NCBI GenBank assembly: GCA_030146505.1
Contig: JASLCO010000039.1
Span: 1-13,817, forward strand
DNA length: 13,817 nucleotides
From: Moraxellaceae bacterium
GTDB lineage: Bacteria > Pseudomonadota > Gammaproteobacteria > Pseudomonadales > Moraxellaceae
Reading direction: 5' to 3'
In this document: piece by piece, positions 1 to 6,908 of the stretch
How positions within the stretch are numbered: the stretch's first letter is position 1
Layout: each line of letters begins with the position of its first letter
The notes under the pieces: generated by a model
The model's database searches: none
Told to the model about the DNA's origin: nothing
The model's input: the letters and a program-made list of their open reading frames with translations, nothing else
Program-made: the position numbers and the translations under genes

Positions 1-1035
1 AGACTCGCTGTTATCTCCCTTGTAATCCTTGCTCCGGCGGTATTCTCCGGGTGTCAAATGGGTCCACCGTTTGAAGGCCCGCTGAAATGCCCCGGGCGTG
101 GAAAACCCCAGAATATACGCAATTTCCCCGAAGCTTAGCGCGCTGTCTTTCATATAGCACAGCGCCAGGTCTTTGCGCATCGTGTCCAGCAGCAGCTGGA
201 AGCTCGTGCCTTCATCTTTCAGTTTACGCCGCAGGGTCCAGTCCGGAATCCCGAGCCGTGCTGCCGTGTCTTCAATAGTCGGCGTGTTGCCGTGCAACAA
301 GGGGCCGAGGATGTGCTGTACCCGGCCGCTGAAGGTCTCGGCTACCGCCAGTTTTTTCAGCTTTTCTTCGGCATAGGCCAGCATTTCGCGGTACAGGTGT
401 GGCTCCCCGAAGCGATTGGGCAGGGAGGGCACATCGGCCTGGAGCACAATCCGGTTGCTGGGCTGACCGAACAGCACCGGTGCTGTGAAGGCATCCTGAT
501 AGCGGTTCTGGTAGGGCGGGGCGGCGAACTCGACGTGAACCTCCTTGATGAGGTCGTTGCGGCCGCTGAGGCGGCCGATCAGCTTCATCCACCAGCAGAG
601 CACGCTGTCGACCACGAAGTAGTTGTATTCGTTGTAGGGAGCGATTGAGTAGAAGACCACACTGGGGTCTTGCGGCGTGTATTCGATAAAGGAGTGGCCC
701 CGGTAGTTGCGGCTGGCTAGCACCTCAAAGCGGGTGAGCGAGTCCAGTGCCTCGCCAAGGGTGGGGGCAGCCATGGCGAGCATGCCGGTCCAGCCGAGGT
801 CGGTGATCCGGCAGAATTCGCCCATGCGCAGACCCAGGGCGGGTTCGCCCGTGGCTTTCATGGCGATATGGCCCAGCTTCATGTACTGGATAATGCTCAG
901 TCGGGCATCTGGTTCATTGAGTTGCTGGCGGCTGAGGCCGACGCCGGAAAGCAGGCTGTCACCATCCGCACCGTAGTGCTCGGCGGCCCGCAGCAGCAGC
1001 CAGGCGAAAGGGGCGGCAACATCTCCAATCTTCAT
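1..1035 (-). CDS. AraC-family transcriptional regulator (3' end cut by window edge)
   Basis: DNA-binding regulator read leftwards from ATG at 1035-1033; 345 codons are open to position 1 with no stop, so the C-terminal end lies outside the window. Residues about 1-230 resemble the N-terminal arabinose-binding-type domain of the OruR/ArgR-like AraC subgroup, including a GLRMGE stretch near residue 68. Residues about 235-335 form the paired helix-turn-helix AraC domain: the first helix pair is near 253-272, the second near 301-321 (SFGEIAYILGFST), followed by the family hallmark LTPGEYRR at 327-334. Family members usually end just after this, so only a few residues should be missing. An in-frame TTG at 1044-1042 has an AGGAG 10 nt upstream and may be the true start, adding three residues. 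It is divergent from fadH, so it probably regulates that gene, itself, or both. The effector cannot be told; related regulators respond to amino acids, lipids or aromatic compounds. Confidence 0.9.
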   Translation of the reverse strand, partial: MKIGDVAAPFAWLLLRAAEHYGADGDSLLSGVGLSRQQLNEPDARLSIIQYMKLGHIAMKATGEPALGLRMGEFCRITDLGWTGMLAMAAPTLGEALDSLTRFEVLASRNYRGHSFIEYTPQDPSVVFYSIAPYNEYNYFVVDSVLCWWMKLIGRLSGRNDLIKEVHVEFAAPPYQNRYQDAFTAPVLFGQPSNRIVLQADVPSLPNRFGEPHLYREMLAYAEEKLKKLAVAETFSGRVQHILGPLLHGNTPTIEDTAARLGIPDWTLRRKLKDEGTSFQLLLDTMRKDLALCYMKDSALSFGEIAYILGFSTPGAFQRAFKRWTHLTPGEYRRSKDYKGDNSES

Positions 1036-1219
1036 GGTGGTCAAGGCTGGCAGGCTCCTGGCTACGGCCCGGCGATGGGCAATAATTTGTCAGTTTGGGT
1101 TATTGAGAGGACAGGCTACGGCTTATAACGTCTGTCCTGCAAGGTGCGCCCATTCTGCCACTCTCGTTAACTCAGGCAAACAGGTTCGCACAGACTCCAT
1201 TAAACAGCCGAGGTCTGCC
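1036..1219. promoter_or_regulatory. Divergent intergenic region between the araC-type gene and fadH
   Basis: This 184-nt region must hold the promoters of both divergent genes. It contains a 9-bp direct repeat GGCTACGGC at 1060-1068 and 1114-1122, 54 bp apart start to start. It also contains a perfect 7-bp inverted repeat, AGGACAG at 1108-1114 and CTGTCCT at 1132-1138, separated by 17 nt. The fadH ribosome binding site GAGG at 1210-1213 lies 6 nt before its ATG. The role of the repeats as operators is inferred. Confidence 0.55.
1103..1129 (+). promoter_or_regulatory. Possible sigma-70 promoter for fadH
   Basis: TTGAGA at 1103-1108 resembles a -35 box and TATAAC at 1124-1129 a -10 box. The 15-nt spacer is shorter than the ideal 17, which suggests a weak or activator-dependent promoter. 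The -10 box sits between the two arms of the 1108-1138 inverted repeat, so a protein bound there would be expected to block or remodel it. This is a pattern match only. Confidence 0.4.
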
Positions 1220-3247
1220 ATGTCCGGTCAGGAAAAATACCGCCATCTTCTCCAGCCCCTGGATCTGGGTTTCACCCAGTTGCGTAACCGCGTGATCATG
1301 GGCTCCATGCATACGGGTCTTGAAGAGGTCAGCATGGAGCGTCAGGCGGCCTTCTTTGCTCGTCGCGCTGCGGGCGGAGTAGGGCTGATCGTCACCGGGG
1401 GCATCGCGACCTCGATGGAAGGCGGCCTTGGCCCAGGCTCTTCCGGCATGTTCACCGAAAAAGATGCCGAGCATCATTCGATCGTGACCAAGGCCGTGCA
1501 CGCTGAAGGCGGCAAGATTGTAATGCAGGCTCTCCATGCCGGCCGCCAGTCCTGGCATCCCATGATGCTGGCGCCGTCGGCCAAGCAATCACCGATTTAT
1601 CCTTTCGCGCCCAAGGCGATGACGGAAGAAGATATCGAGCGTGAGCTTTTCAACTGGGCCAAGTCTGCCCGTCTGGCCCAGCAGGCCGGTTATGACGGCG
1701 TGGAAATCATGGGTTCGGAAGGTTATCTGCTGAACCAGTTCCTCACCACGCGCGGCAATGAGCGTGATGACCAGTGGGGCGGTTCTTATGAAAACCGCAT
1801 GCGCTATCCGCTGGAAGTGATTCGTCGCGTGCGCGCGGCTACCGGCCCCAATTTCATCATCGTGTATCGCCTGTCCATGCTGGATCTGGTGCCGGACGGC
1901 CAGAGCTTTGAAGAAATGATCGAGTTCGCCAAGCGGCTGGAAGGGGCTGGCGTGAACATCATCAACAGCGGTATCGGCTGGCACGAAGCCAAGATTCCCA
2001 CCATCGCCACCATGGTGCCGCGCGCCGGCTTTGCCTGGGTGACGCGCAAGGTCAAGGAGGCCGTGAATATTCCGGTGGCCGCCAGCAACCGCATCAATAT
2101 GCCCAGCATTGCCGAAGACATCATTTCGCGTGGTGATGCCGACATGATCGCCATGGCGCGCCCGATGCTGGCTGATCCGGACTGGGTGCTGAAGGCCGAG
2201 CGCGATCTGGAAAAAGAAATCAACACCTGCATCGCCTGCAACCAGGCCTGCCTGGATCACACTTTCCAGATGAAGATGTCGTCCTGCCTCGTCAATCCGC
2301 AGGCCTGCCACGAAACCGAGCTGGTTTATATCAAGACCGACAAGCCCAAGAACATTGCCGTGGTTGGCGCTGGCCCCGCTGGTCTTTCTTTCGCGACGGT
2401 TGCGGCCGAGCGTGGCCACAACGTGACCCTGTTTGATGCCGACACCAAGATCGGGGGCCAGTTCAATATCGCCAAGCAGGTGCCGGGCAAGGAAGAGTTC
2501 TACGAAACCCTGCGTTATTTCGATGTGATGGTGAAAAAGCACGGCGTGAAACTGGTGCTGGGCAAACGCATCACCGCGCATGATGTTGCCGAGTTCGACG
2601 AAGTCGTGCTCGCCACCGGCATTGTGCCGCGCAAGCTGGACATTCCCGGTCTTGATAATCCCAAGGTGCTGACCTATCTCGACGTGCTGCGTGACAAGAA
2701 GCCGGTGGGCAAGAAAGTCGCCATCGTCGGTGCCGGTGGCATCGGCGTGGATACGGCGGAATTCCTCGCCCACGATCCGCACCACAAGCCCTCCAGCCTT
2801 GACATCCCCACCTTCCTGAAAGAATGGGGCATTGATCCCGAGCTGAAGGCGCGTGGCGGTATTGCCGGCGTGGAAGAAGATGTGGACCCGAGCCCGCACG
2901 AAATCTACATCCTGCAACGCAAGCCCAAGAAGATCACCGGCCCGGGCAAGACCACCGGCTGGATTCACCGCGAAGCCCTGCTGAAGAAGAAGGTGCAGAT
3001 GCTGACCGGCGTGAACTACGACAAGGTGGACGACGAAGGTCTGCACATCACCGTGGGCGACAAGGCCATGGTGCTGGCGGTGGACAACATCATCCTCTGT
3101 GCCGGCCAGGAACCGCAGCGCGAGCTGCAGGCCTCTATTGAAGCACTGGGCAAGACCGTGCATCTCATCGGCGGTGCCGATGTCGCGGCCGAGCTGGATG
3201 CCAAGCGCGCGATCAACCAGGGCGCGCGACTGGCGGCAGCCGTTTGA
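1220..3247 (+). CDS. fadH: NADPH-dependent 2,4-dienoyl-CoA reductase
   Basis: Cytoplasmic iron-sulfur flavoprotein that reduces 2,4-dienoyl-CoA with NADPH, needed for beta-oxidation of unsaturated fatty acids. At 675 residues it matches the roughly 672 of E. coli FadH. The N-terminal old-yellow-enzyme TIM barrel (about 1-330) carries MGSMHTGLEE at 27-36, and Tyr169 and His255 fall where the E. coli catalytic pair lies. Cys337, Cys340, Cys344 and Cys356 form the CxxCx3Cx11C 4Fe-4S site. VGAGPAG at 382-388 is the FAD dinucleotide motif and GAGGIG at 504-509 the NADPH motif. The ending HLIGGADVAAELDAKRAI is typical. The open frame extends to 1034, but ATG 1220 is preferred because GAGG lies 6 nt upstream and the product then aligns with the family start. 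It is followed by a strong terminator, so it is probably transcribed alone, perhaps under control of the divergent AraC-type gene. Confidence 0.96.
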   Translation: MSGQEKYRHLLQPLDLGFTQLRNRVIMGSMHTGLEEVSMERQAAFFARRAAGGVGLIVTGGIATSMEGGLGPGSSGMFTEKDAEHHSIVTKAVHAEGGKIVMQALHAGRQSWHPMMLAPSAKQSPIYPFAPKAMTEEDIERELFNWAKSARLAQQAGYDGVEIMGSEGYLLNQFLTTRGNERDDQWGGSYENRMRYPLEVIRRVRAATGPNFIIVYRLSMLDLVPDGQSFEEMIEFAKRLEGAGVNIINSGIGWHEAKIPTIATMVPRAGFAWVTRKVKEAVNIPVAASNRINMPSIAEDIISRGDADMIAMARPMLADPDWVLKAERDLEKEINTCIACNQACLDHTFQMKMSSCLVNPQACHETELVYIKTDKPKNIAVVGAGPAGLSFATVAAERGHNVTLFDADTKIGGQFNIAKQVPGKEEFYETLRYFDVMVKKHGVKLVLGKRITAHDVAEFDEVVLATGIVPRKLDIPGLDNPKVLTYLDVLRDKKPVGKKVAIVGAGGIGVDTAEFLAHDPHHKPSSLDIPTFLKEWGIDPELKARGGIAGVEEDVDPSPHEIYILQRKPKKITGPGKTTGWIHREALLKKKVQMLTGVNYDKVDDEGLHITVGDKAMVLAVDNIILCAGQEPQRELQASIEALGKTVHLIGGADVAAELDAKRAINQGARLAAAV

Positions 3248-3280
3248 TGGCGTGCTTCTTGATTCTGTGACGCTTCCCGC

Positions 3281-3311
3281 AAAGGGCCGCCAGGGGCGGC
3301 CCTTTGTTTTT
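3281..3311 (+). terminator. Intrinsic terminator after fadH
   Basis: A perfect 11-bp stem (AAAGGGCCGCC at 3281-3291 with GGCGGCCCTTT at 3295-3305) closes a 3-nt loop and is followed by GTTTTT at 3306-3311. It starts 33 nt after the fadH stop. It should isolate fadH from the operon that begins at 3403. The A-run before the stem is short, so leftward termination is less likely. Confidence 0.9.
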
Positions 3312-3402
3312 GCAGGGGCCACGGCTAGACTCCCGGCCACAACAAGACATTACACGTGCCAGGGACGAGGGTACGTTCAGCCTCCTGCATTAAGGCGTTG
3401 CC
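3312..3402. promoter_or_regulatory. Presumed promoter region of the 3403-8074 operon
   Basis: This 91-nt gap lies between the fadH terminator and the coiled-coil gene, so a promoter for the downstream run is expected here. No convincing -35/-10 pair was found. The only clear signal is AAGG at about 3392-3395, 7 nt before ATG 3403, a likely ribosome binding site. Confidence 0.35.
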
Positions 3403-4875
3403 ATGTTTGAAACTTATCTGGCTGCTTCCGAAATGGTGCTCTTCTGGGAAAGCGAGAGCATCGACAAGGTCATGATGTTTTCCGATTTCCAGGCCACCCT
3501 GGACGGTTATGTCGGCATCCCGGCCTATGCCGGCGACGAAAAACGCGCGGCCTATGTGCAGCTTGATGACAATCTCAAGGTCCGCCGTTGTGTCCTCTTC
3601 CTGATCGGTTTTGATGCCAGTGGCTTCCCCGAGCGCAGCTGGAACCTGCCGTTGCGGCATATGGCGGAAATTGCCGGCCGTGGCCCGGACATGGGGGGCG
3701 GCCCGATCAATCTGGTTTGCCACAGCCAGTGCCCGATTTCCTGGCATGCCATCAAGCTGTGGGATCCGGTCATGCGGCCCACGCTCAATACCTTTGCGCA
3801 GATTGCCGGCGCCGTGGACGCCGCGGCCGAGCGCTACAGCCTGCGCCCGGCCGGCAGTGCCCAGGCAAGGCCGGCGCCCGCTGCGCCGGACACCGACATT
3901 CCGGTGCTGACTGAAGAAGCGCCTGTTGCCGCCGTACAGCCGCTGACCGCTGCCAAGGCCGCGCTCTGGGAGCAGGAAAAGCAGGCGCTGCTGGAGCGCA
4001 TGGCGGCGCAGCAACTGCACATCAGTACGCTGGAAACCGACAAGAACGAAACCATTGCAAAACTGGGATTCCTGCACCAGCAGCAGTCCGACATCCTGGA
4101 AGCCCAGAATGCAAAACTGCTGGGGCAGAACCGTGCGCTGAAAGAGCAGTTCGATGGTCAGCGCGAGCAGATAGAAGCACTGCGCCACCAGTTGGCCAGC
4201 GCTGGCAAGCTGGAAGAAAACCTGGCCGAGGAGCGTCGCCTGCATGAAGAGCAGTTGTCGGCCATGATGCGTGCCAAGCTGGGCGAGGAAAACCAGAAAT
4301 TCGAGCAACTCCTGAAGCAGAAAGAGCAGGAGTTCGTCACGCGCGAGTCGCGTTTGCGGTCTGAATACCAGTTGTCGGTGGAAAAGCGCCTGAGCGAAGA
4401 GGCCTCGCGTTTCCAGTTGCAGATGGAATCGCTGCGCGCGGAACTGAATTACCGTGAAGACACGCTGAACAATCTGGGACGCGAGCTGGCCGAGGTGAAA
4501 TCCGGCAATGCCCAGCGCGAACAGGGCGCTGCCGATGAATTCCTGCGTCGCCTGGAATCGCTGGGCATGAATTTCGTGGTCTTCCATCCCGGTGCCGGCC
4601 ATGTTTCGGTGCCGGTGCCGGAGCTGGCCAGCTATGTGAGCAACCCCGTGGCCTATGCCGCCGCCAAGTGCATGGTGACGCCGGAGCAGTACCAGAGCTG
4701 GCTGGCGCACTATGAAAATCCCCGCTGCAATGCCGCCATCGGCGACAACAAGTGCTGCGAGGCGCGCCTGATACGTACCGATTCGCCCACGCGCTTTGTT
4801 GCCGGCCAGTCCGACCGTTGCGCGCGCCATCAGGCAGCGGATACCGCCATCGACAATGTCCTGCGTTTCCGGTGA
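3403..4875 (+). CDS. Conserved coiled-coil protein with possible C-terminal zinc site, function unknown
   Basis: Unrecognised function; 490 residues, no signal peptide or membrane segment, so cytoplasmic. Residues 1-145 look globular and contain CHSQCPISWH at 106-115, a tight Cys/His cluster. Residues 146-185 are a Pro/Ala-rich linker. Residues about 185-375 are charged and Gln/Glu/Leu-rich with heptad-like spacing, a long coiled coil. The last 110 residues form a second small domain with C442, C451, C452, C473 and H476 (ending CxxH), arranged like a zinc knuckle. I recall proteins of this layout near fadH in Pseudomonas, sometimes loosely called chromosome-segregation ATPases, but no Walker A motif is seen, so an ATPase role is not supported. 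AAGG 7 nt upstream supports the start. Its stop overlaps the next ATG by one base (TGATG at 4873-4877), so the two are probably translationally coupled. Confidence 0.85.
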   Translation: MFETYLAASEMVLFWESESIDKVMMFSDFQATLDGYVGIPAYAGDEKRAAYVQLDDNLKVRRCVLFLIGFDASGFPERSWNLPLRHMAEIAGRGPDMGGGPINLVCHSQCPISWHAIKLWDPVMRPTLNTFAQIAGAVDAAAERYSLRPAGSAQARPAPAAPDTDIPVLTEEAPVAAVQPLTAAKAALWEQEKQALLERMAAQQLHISTLETDKNETIAKLGFLHQQQSDILEAQNAKLLGQNRALKEQFDGQREQIEALRHQLASAGKLEENLAEERRLHEEQLSAMMRAKLGEENQKFEQLLKQKEQEFVTRESRLRSEYQLSVEKRLSEEASRFQLQMESLRAELNYREDTLNNLGRELAEVKSGNAQREQGAADEFLRRLESLGMNFVVFHPGAGHVSVPVPELASYVSNPVAYAAAKCMVTPEQYQSWLAHYENPRCNAAIGDNKCCEARLIRTDSPTRFVAGQSDRCARHQAADTAIDNVLRFR

Positions 4876-5786
4876 TGGCCATGTGGCAGGCTGACGAATT
4901 TTCCGTGCCCACGCGCCTGCAGCGCCTGCAGGGAAAAACCTGGCAGCAGCAGGGCATGCAGGTCTTCATGAAGCGCGAGGACGAGCGTGATGCGCTGCTG
5001 GGCGGCAACAAATGGTGCAAGCTGCTGGGGCATTTGGAGCAGGCCCGCGCTGATGGCATCCGTCACCTCGTGAGTGTGGGCGGGCTGTGGTCCAATCATC
5101 TGCATGCGCTGGCACATGCCGGCCAGCGTTACGGCTTTGCCACCACGGGGCTTGTACGTGGCGAAGCGGACCGCATCACGCCCACGCTGCGCGAGGCGCA
5201 GGCGGCCGGCATGCAGCTTGAATTCCTGTCGGCGGAAAATTATCGCCAGCGCCATGAGCCGGGCTGGCAGGCGGCCGTGTGTGCCGGCCGCGGCGCGGCG
5301 CGTTTCATTCCCGAAGGCGGGGCGGGCGAGCTGGCCTTGCCGGGCCTGTCCTTGCTGGCGGCGGAAATCGGGCAGCAACTGCCGGGGCCGGTGCGGCTGG
5401 CGGTGGCGGCAGGCTCGGGCACCACGCTGGCCGGATTGCGTCGTGCGCTGCCGGCTCGTTTTTGCCTGCTGGGTTTCCAGGCGTTTGCGGATGCCGGCCT
5501 GCACGGTCGCATTGCCGCCATGGCAGGCAGCACGGCAGGCTGGTCCTTGCAGGAAACTGAAGGCATGCGCCAGCACGCCTCGCTACCGGCAAGGCTGGCT
5601 GCATTCCGGCAGGATTTTGAGCAGGAGGAGGGGATTGCGCTGGACACGGTTTATACCGTGCGCATGATGTCGCGGCTGGCCGACATGGTGAGGGCAGGCA
5701 GTATTCCTGCCGGCAGCCTGGTGCTGGCCCTGCATACCGGCGGCTTGCAGGGGCGTCGCGGGCATTTCCCGGCACTGGCTGCCTGA
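4875..5786 (+). CDS. PLP-dependent D-cysteine desulfhydrase / ACC deaminase-like enzyme
   Basis: Member of the fold-type II pyridoxal-phosphate family that contains 1-aminocyclopropane-1-carboxylate deaminase and D-cysteine desulfhydrase. It is 303 residues long, slightly shorter than the usual 310-340. K46 in LLGGNKWCKL is the expected Schiff-base lysine. SVGGLWSNHLHALA near residue 70 matches the substrate-loop region, but LWSN replaces the VQSN usual in ACC deaminases. AAGSGTTLAGL near residue 180 is the phosphate-binding loop and LALHTGGLQG near the end is the family HTGG motif. Products of this class are ammonia plus an oxoacid, or pyruvate, ammonia and hydrogen sulfide from D-cysteine; the substrate here is not certain and the loop change argues against true ACC deaminase. 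Start ATG 4875 overlaps the previous stop by one base; ATG 4881 is an alternative. It is followed 12 nt later by a rhodanese-containing gene. Confidence 0.88.
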   Translation: MAMWQADEFSVPTRLQRLQGKTWQQQGMQVFMKREDERDALLGGNKWCKLLGHLEQARADGIRHLVSVGGLWSNHLHALAHAGQRYGFATTGLVRGEADRITPTLREAQAAGMQLEFLSAENYRQRHEPGWQAAVCAGRGAARFIPEGGAGELALPGLSLLAAEIGQQLPGPVRLAVAAGSGTTLAGLRRALPARFCLLGFQAFADAGLHGRIAAMAGSTAGWSLQETEGMRQHASLPARLAAFRQDFEQEEGIALDTVYTVRMMSRLADMVRAGSIPAGSLVLALHTGGLQGRRGHFPALAA

Positions 5787-5798
5787 GGTTTTTTCATC

Positions 5799-6872
5799 AT
5801 GGTGCAAAACCGTATCAACCGCGCTCTTCTGCAGACTTTCGTGCCGCTGAATGCGCTGTCGGCCGAACGCCTGGATTACCTGCTGGAAGGGCCGGAAATT
5901 GAAGCCCTGCCGGCTGGCACCGAATTGTGCCGGCGTGGCGAAAGTGATGGCAGCACCATTTATTTGCTGAGTGGCGCGGTGGATATCGAAACGGAAAGCG
6001 GTGCTGTCAGCACGCTGGATGCCGGCGATATCGATGCCGCGCATGCGCTGTCGCCGGAGCAGCCGCGCCAGGCCACCGTGCGCAGCAGGACGGGCGTCAA
6101 CGTCCTGCGCTTCGACAGCAAGCGGCTGGACCGCGTGCTGGCCTGGGACCAGTCCACGGAAACGCTGGAGCGGGCGCTGTCGGCGCTCTATCCCGGCGAA
6201 AACAACGAATGGATACGGCGCCTGCTGCAGTCGCGCCTGTTCTATCGCCTGCCGCCGGCAAACGTGCTTGAGCTTTTCGGCAAGCTGAAGCCCCAGCCGG
6301 TGCGCCGGGGCCAGCGCATCCTGAGTCGCGGTGAAGAGGCCGAGAGCTGCTATTTCGTTCGCGACGGCGTGGCCGAGGTCAGCATTCCCGGCGACACCGG
6401 CCCGGTCACGCTGGCGCTGCTGGAAAAAGGCCAGTATTTCGGTGAAGAAGGCTTGCTGATCGAAGGCAGTCGCAATGCGGACGTGGCCATGGTGTCCGAT
6501 GGTCTGCTGATGCGCCTGGACAAGGCCGATTTCGATCTGTTGCTGAAGGCGCCGTCACTGGCCATGGTGGAGTTTTCCGCTGCCATGGCCGAGGTGGAAG
6601 CCGGCCGGGCACGCTGGCTGGATGTGCGTCTGGCCGATGAGCAGGAACGCGGCATCCTGCTTGGCGCCATGTGCCTGCCGCTGCAATCCCTGCGCGTGAA
6701 GTCCCGCCTGCTGCCCAAGGAGCAGCGCTACATCGTTTACTGCGATACCGGCCGCCGCAGTGCGGCAGCGGCTTTCCTGCTGGGTGTCATGGGTTACGAT
6801 ACCCAGGTGCTGGACGGTGGGCTCTGGTCGCTGATGCGTGCCGAGCGCGACCGTTTTCTCGCCAGCCAATAG
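5799..6872 (+). CDS. Double cyclic-nucleotide-binding domain protein with C-terminal rhodanese
   Basis: Cytoplasmic 357-residue fusion. Residues about 13-120 and 145-255 are two cyclic-nucleotide-binding (CAP-effector-like) domains, and about 270-355 is a rhodanese sulfurtransferase domain. The second binding domain keeps the phosphate-binding cassette, FGE at 214-216 and R225 in SRNADVAM, so it could bind cAMP or cGMP. The first has GDI in place of GE and is probably degenerate and structural. The rhodanese part has LDVR at 274-277 and the active-site loop CDTGRRS at 315-321, with Cys315 as the persulfide carrier. No helix-turn-helix is seen, so it is not a transcription factor of the CRP type. 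The inferred role is sulfur transfer, or an anion-binding function, switched by a cyclic nucleotide. GAGG at 5785-5788 overlaps the upstream stop and lies 10 nt before ATG 5799. Confidence 0.9.
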   Translation: MVQNRINRALLQTFVPLNALSAERLDYLLEGPEIEALPAGTELCRRGESDGSTIYLLSGAVDIETESGAVSTLDAGDIDAAHALSPEQPRQATVRSRTGVNVLRFDSKRLDRVLAWDQSTETLERALSALYPGENNEWIRRLLQSRLFYRLPPANVLELFGKLKPQPVRRGQRILSRGEEAESCYFVRDGVAEVSIPGDTGPVTLALLEKGQYFGEEGLLIEGSRNADVAMVSDGLLMRLDKADFDLLLKAPSLAMVEFSAAMAEVEAGRARWLDVRLADEQERGILLGAMCLPLQSLRVKSRLLPKEQRYIVYCDTGRRSAAAAFLLGVMGYDTQVLDGGLWSLMRAERDRFLASQ

Positions 6873-6878
6873 CTCACC

Positions 6879-6895
6879 GCGGCCTTGGGGGCCGC
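6879..6895 (+). other. Small hairpin between the rhodanese gene and nadK
   Basis: GCGGCC at 6879-6884 can pair with GGCCGC at 6890-6895 around the loop TTGGG. It begins 6 nt after the upstream stop and ends 13 nt before the nadK start. No T-run follows, so it is not a terminator. It could influence nadK translation or mRNA processing; that is inference. Confidence 0.4.
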
Positions 6896-6908
6896 TCCCC
6901 GGATGAAC

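Noticed and set aside
1034..1219. Upstream extension of the fadH frame to 1034
   Set aside because: It crosses the divergent promoter region, gives a Cys/Arg-rich stretch not seen in FadH proteins, and has no good ribosome site. ATG 1220 has GAGG 6 nt upstream and fits family length.
1589..3340. 583-codon open frame antisense to fadH
   Set aside because: Long antisense frames are common opposite GC-rich coding sequence. The product is His/Gly/Arg-rich with no domain pattern, and fadH on the other strand is unambiguous.
3325..4830. 501-codon open frame antisense to the coiled-coil gene
   Set aside because: Leu/Gln-rich complement of a coiled-coil coding sequence, without ribosome site or family motifs; the plus-strand gene fits the operon spacing.
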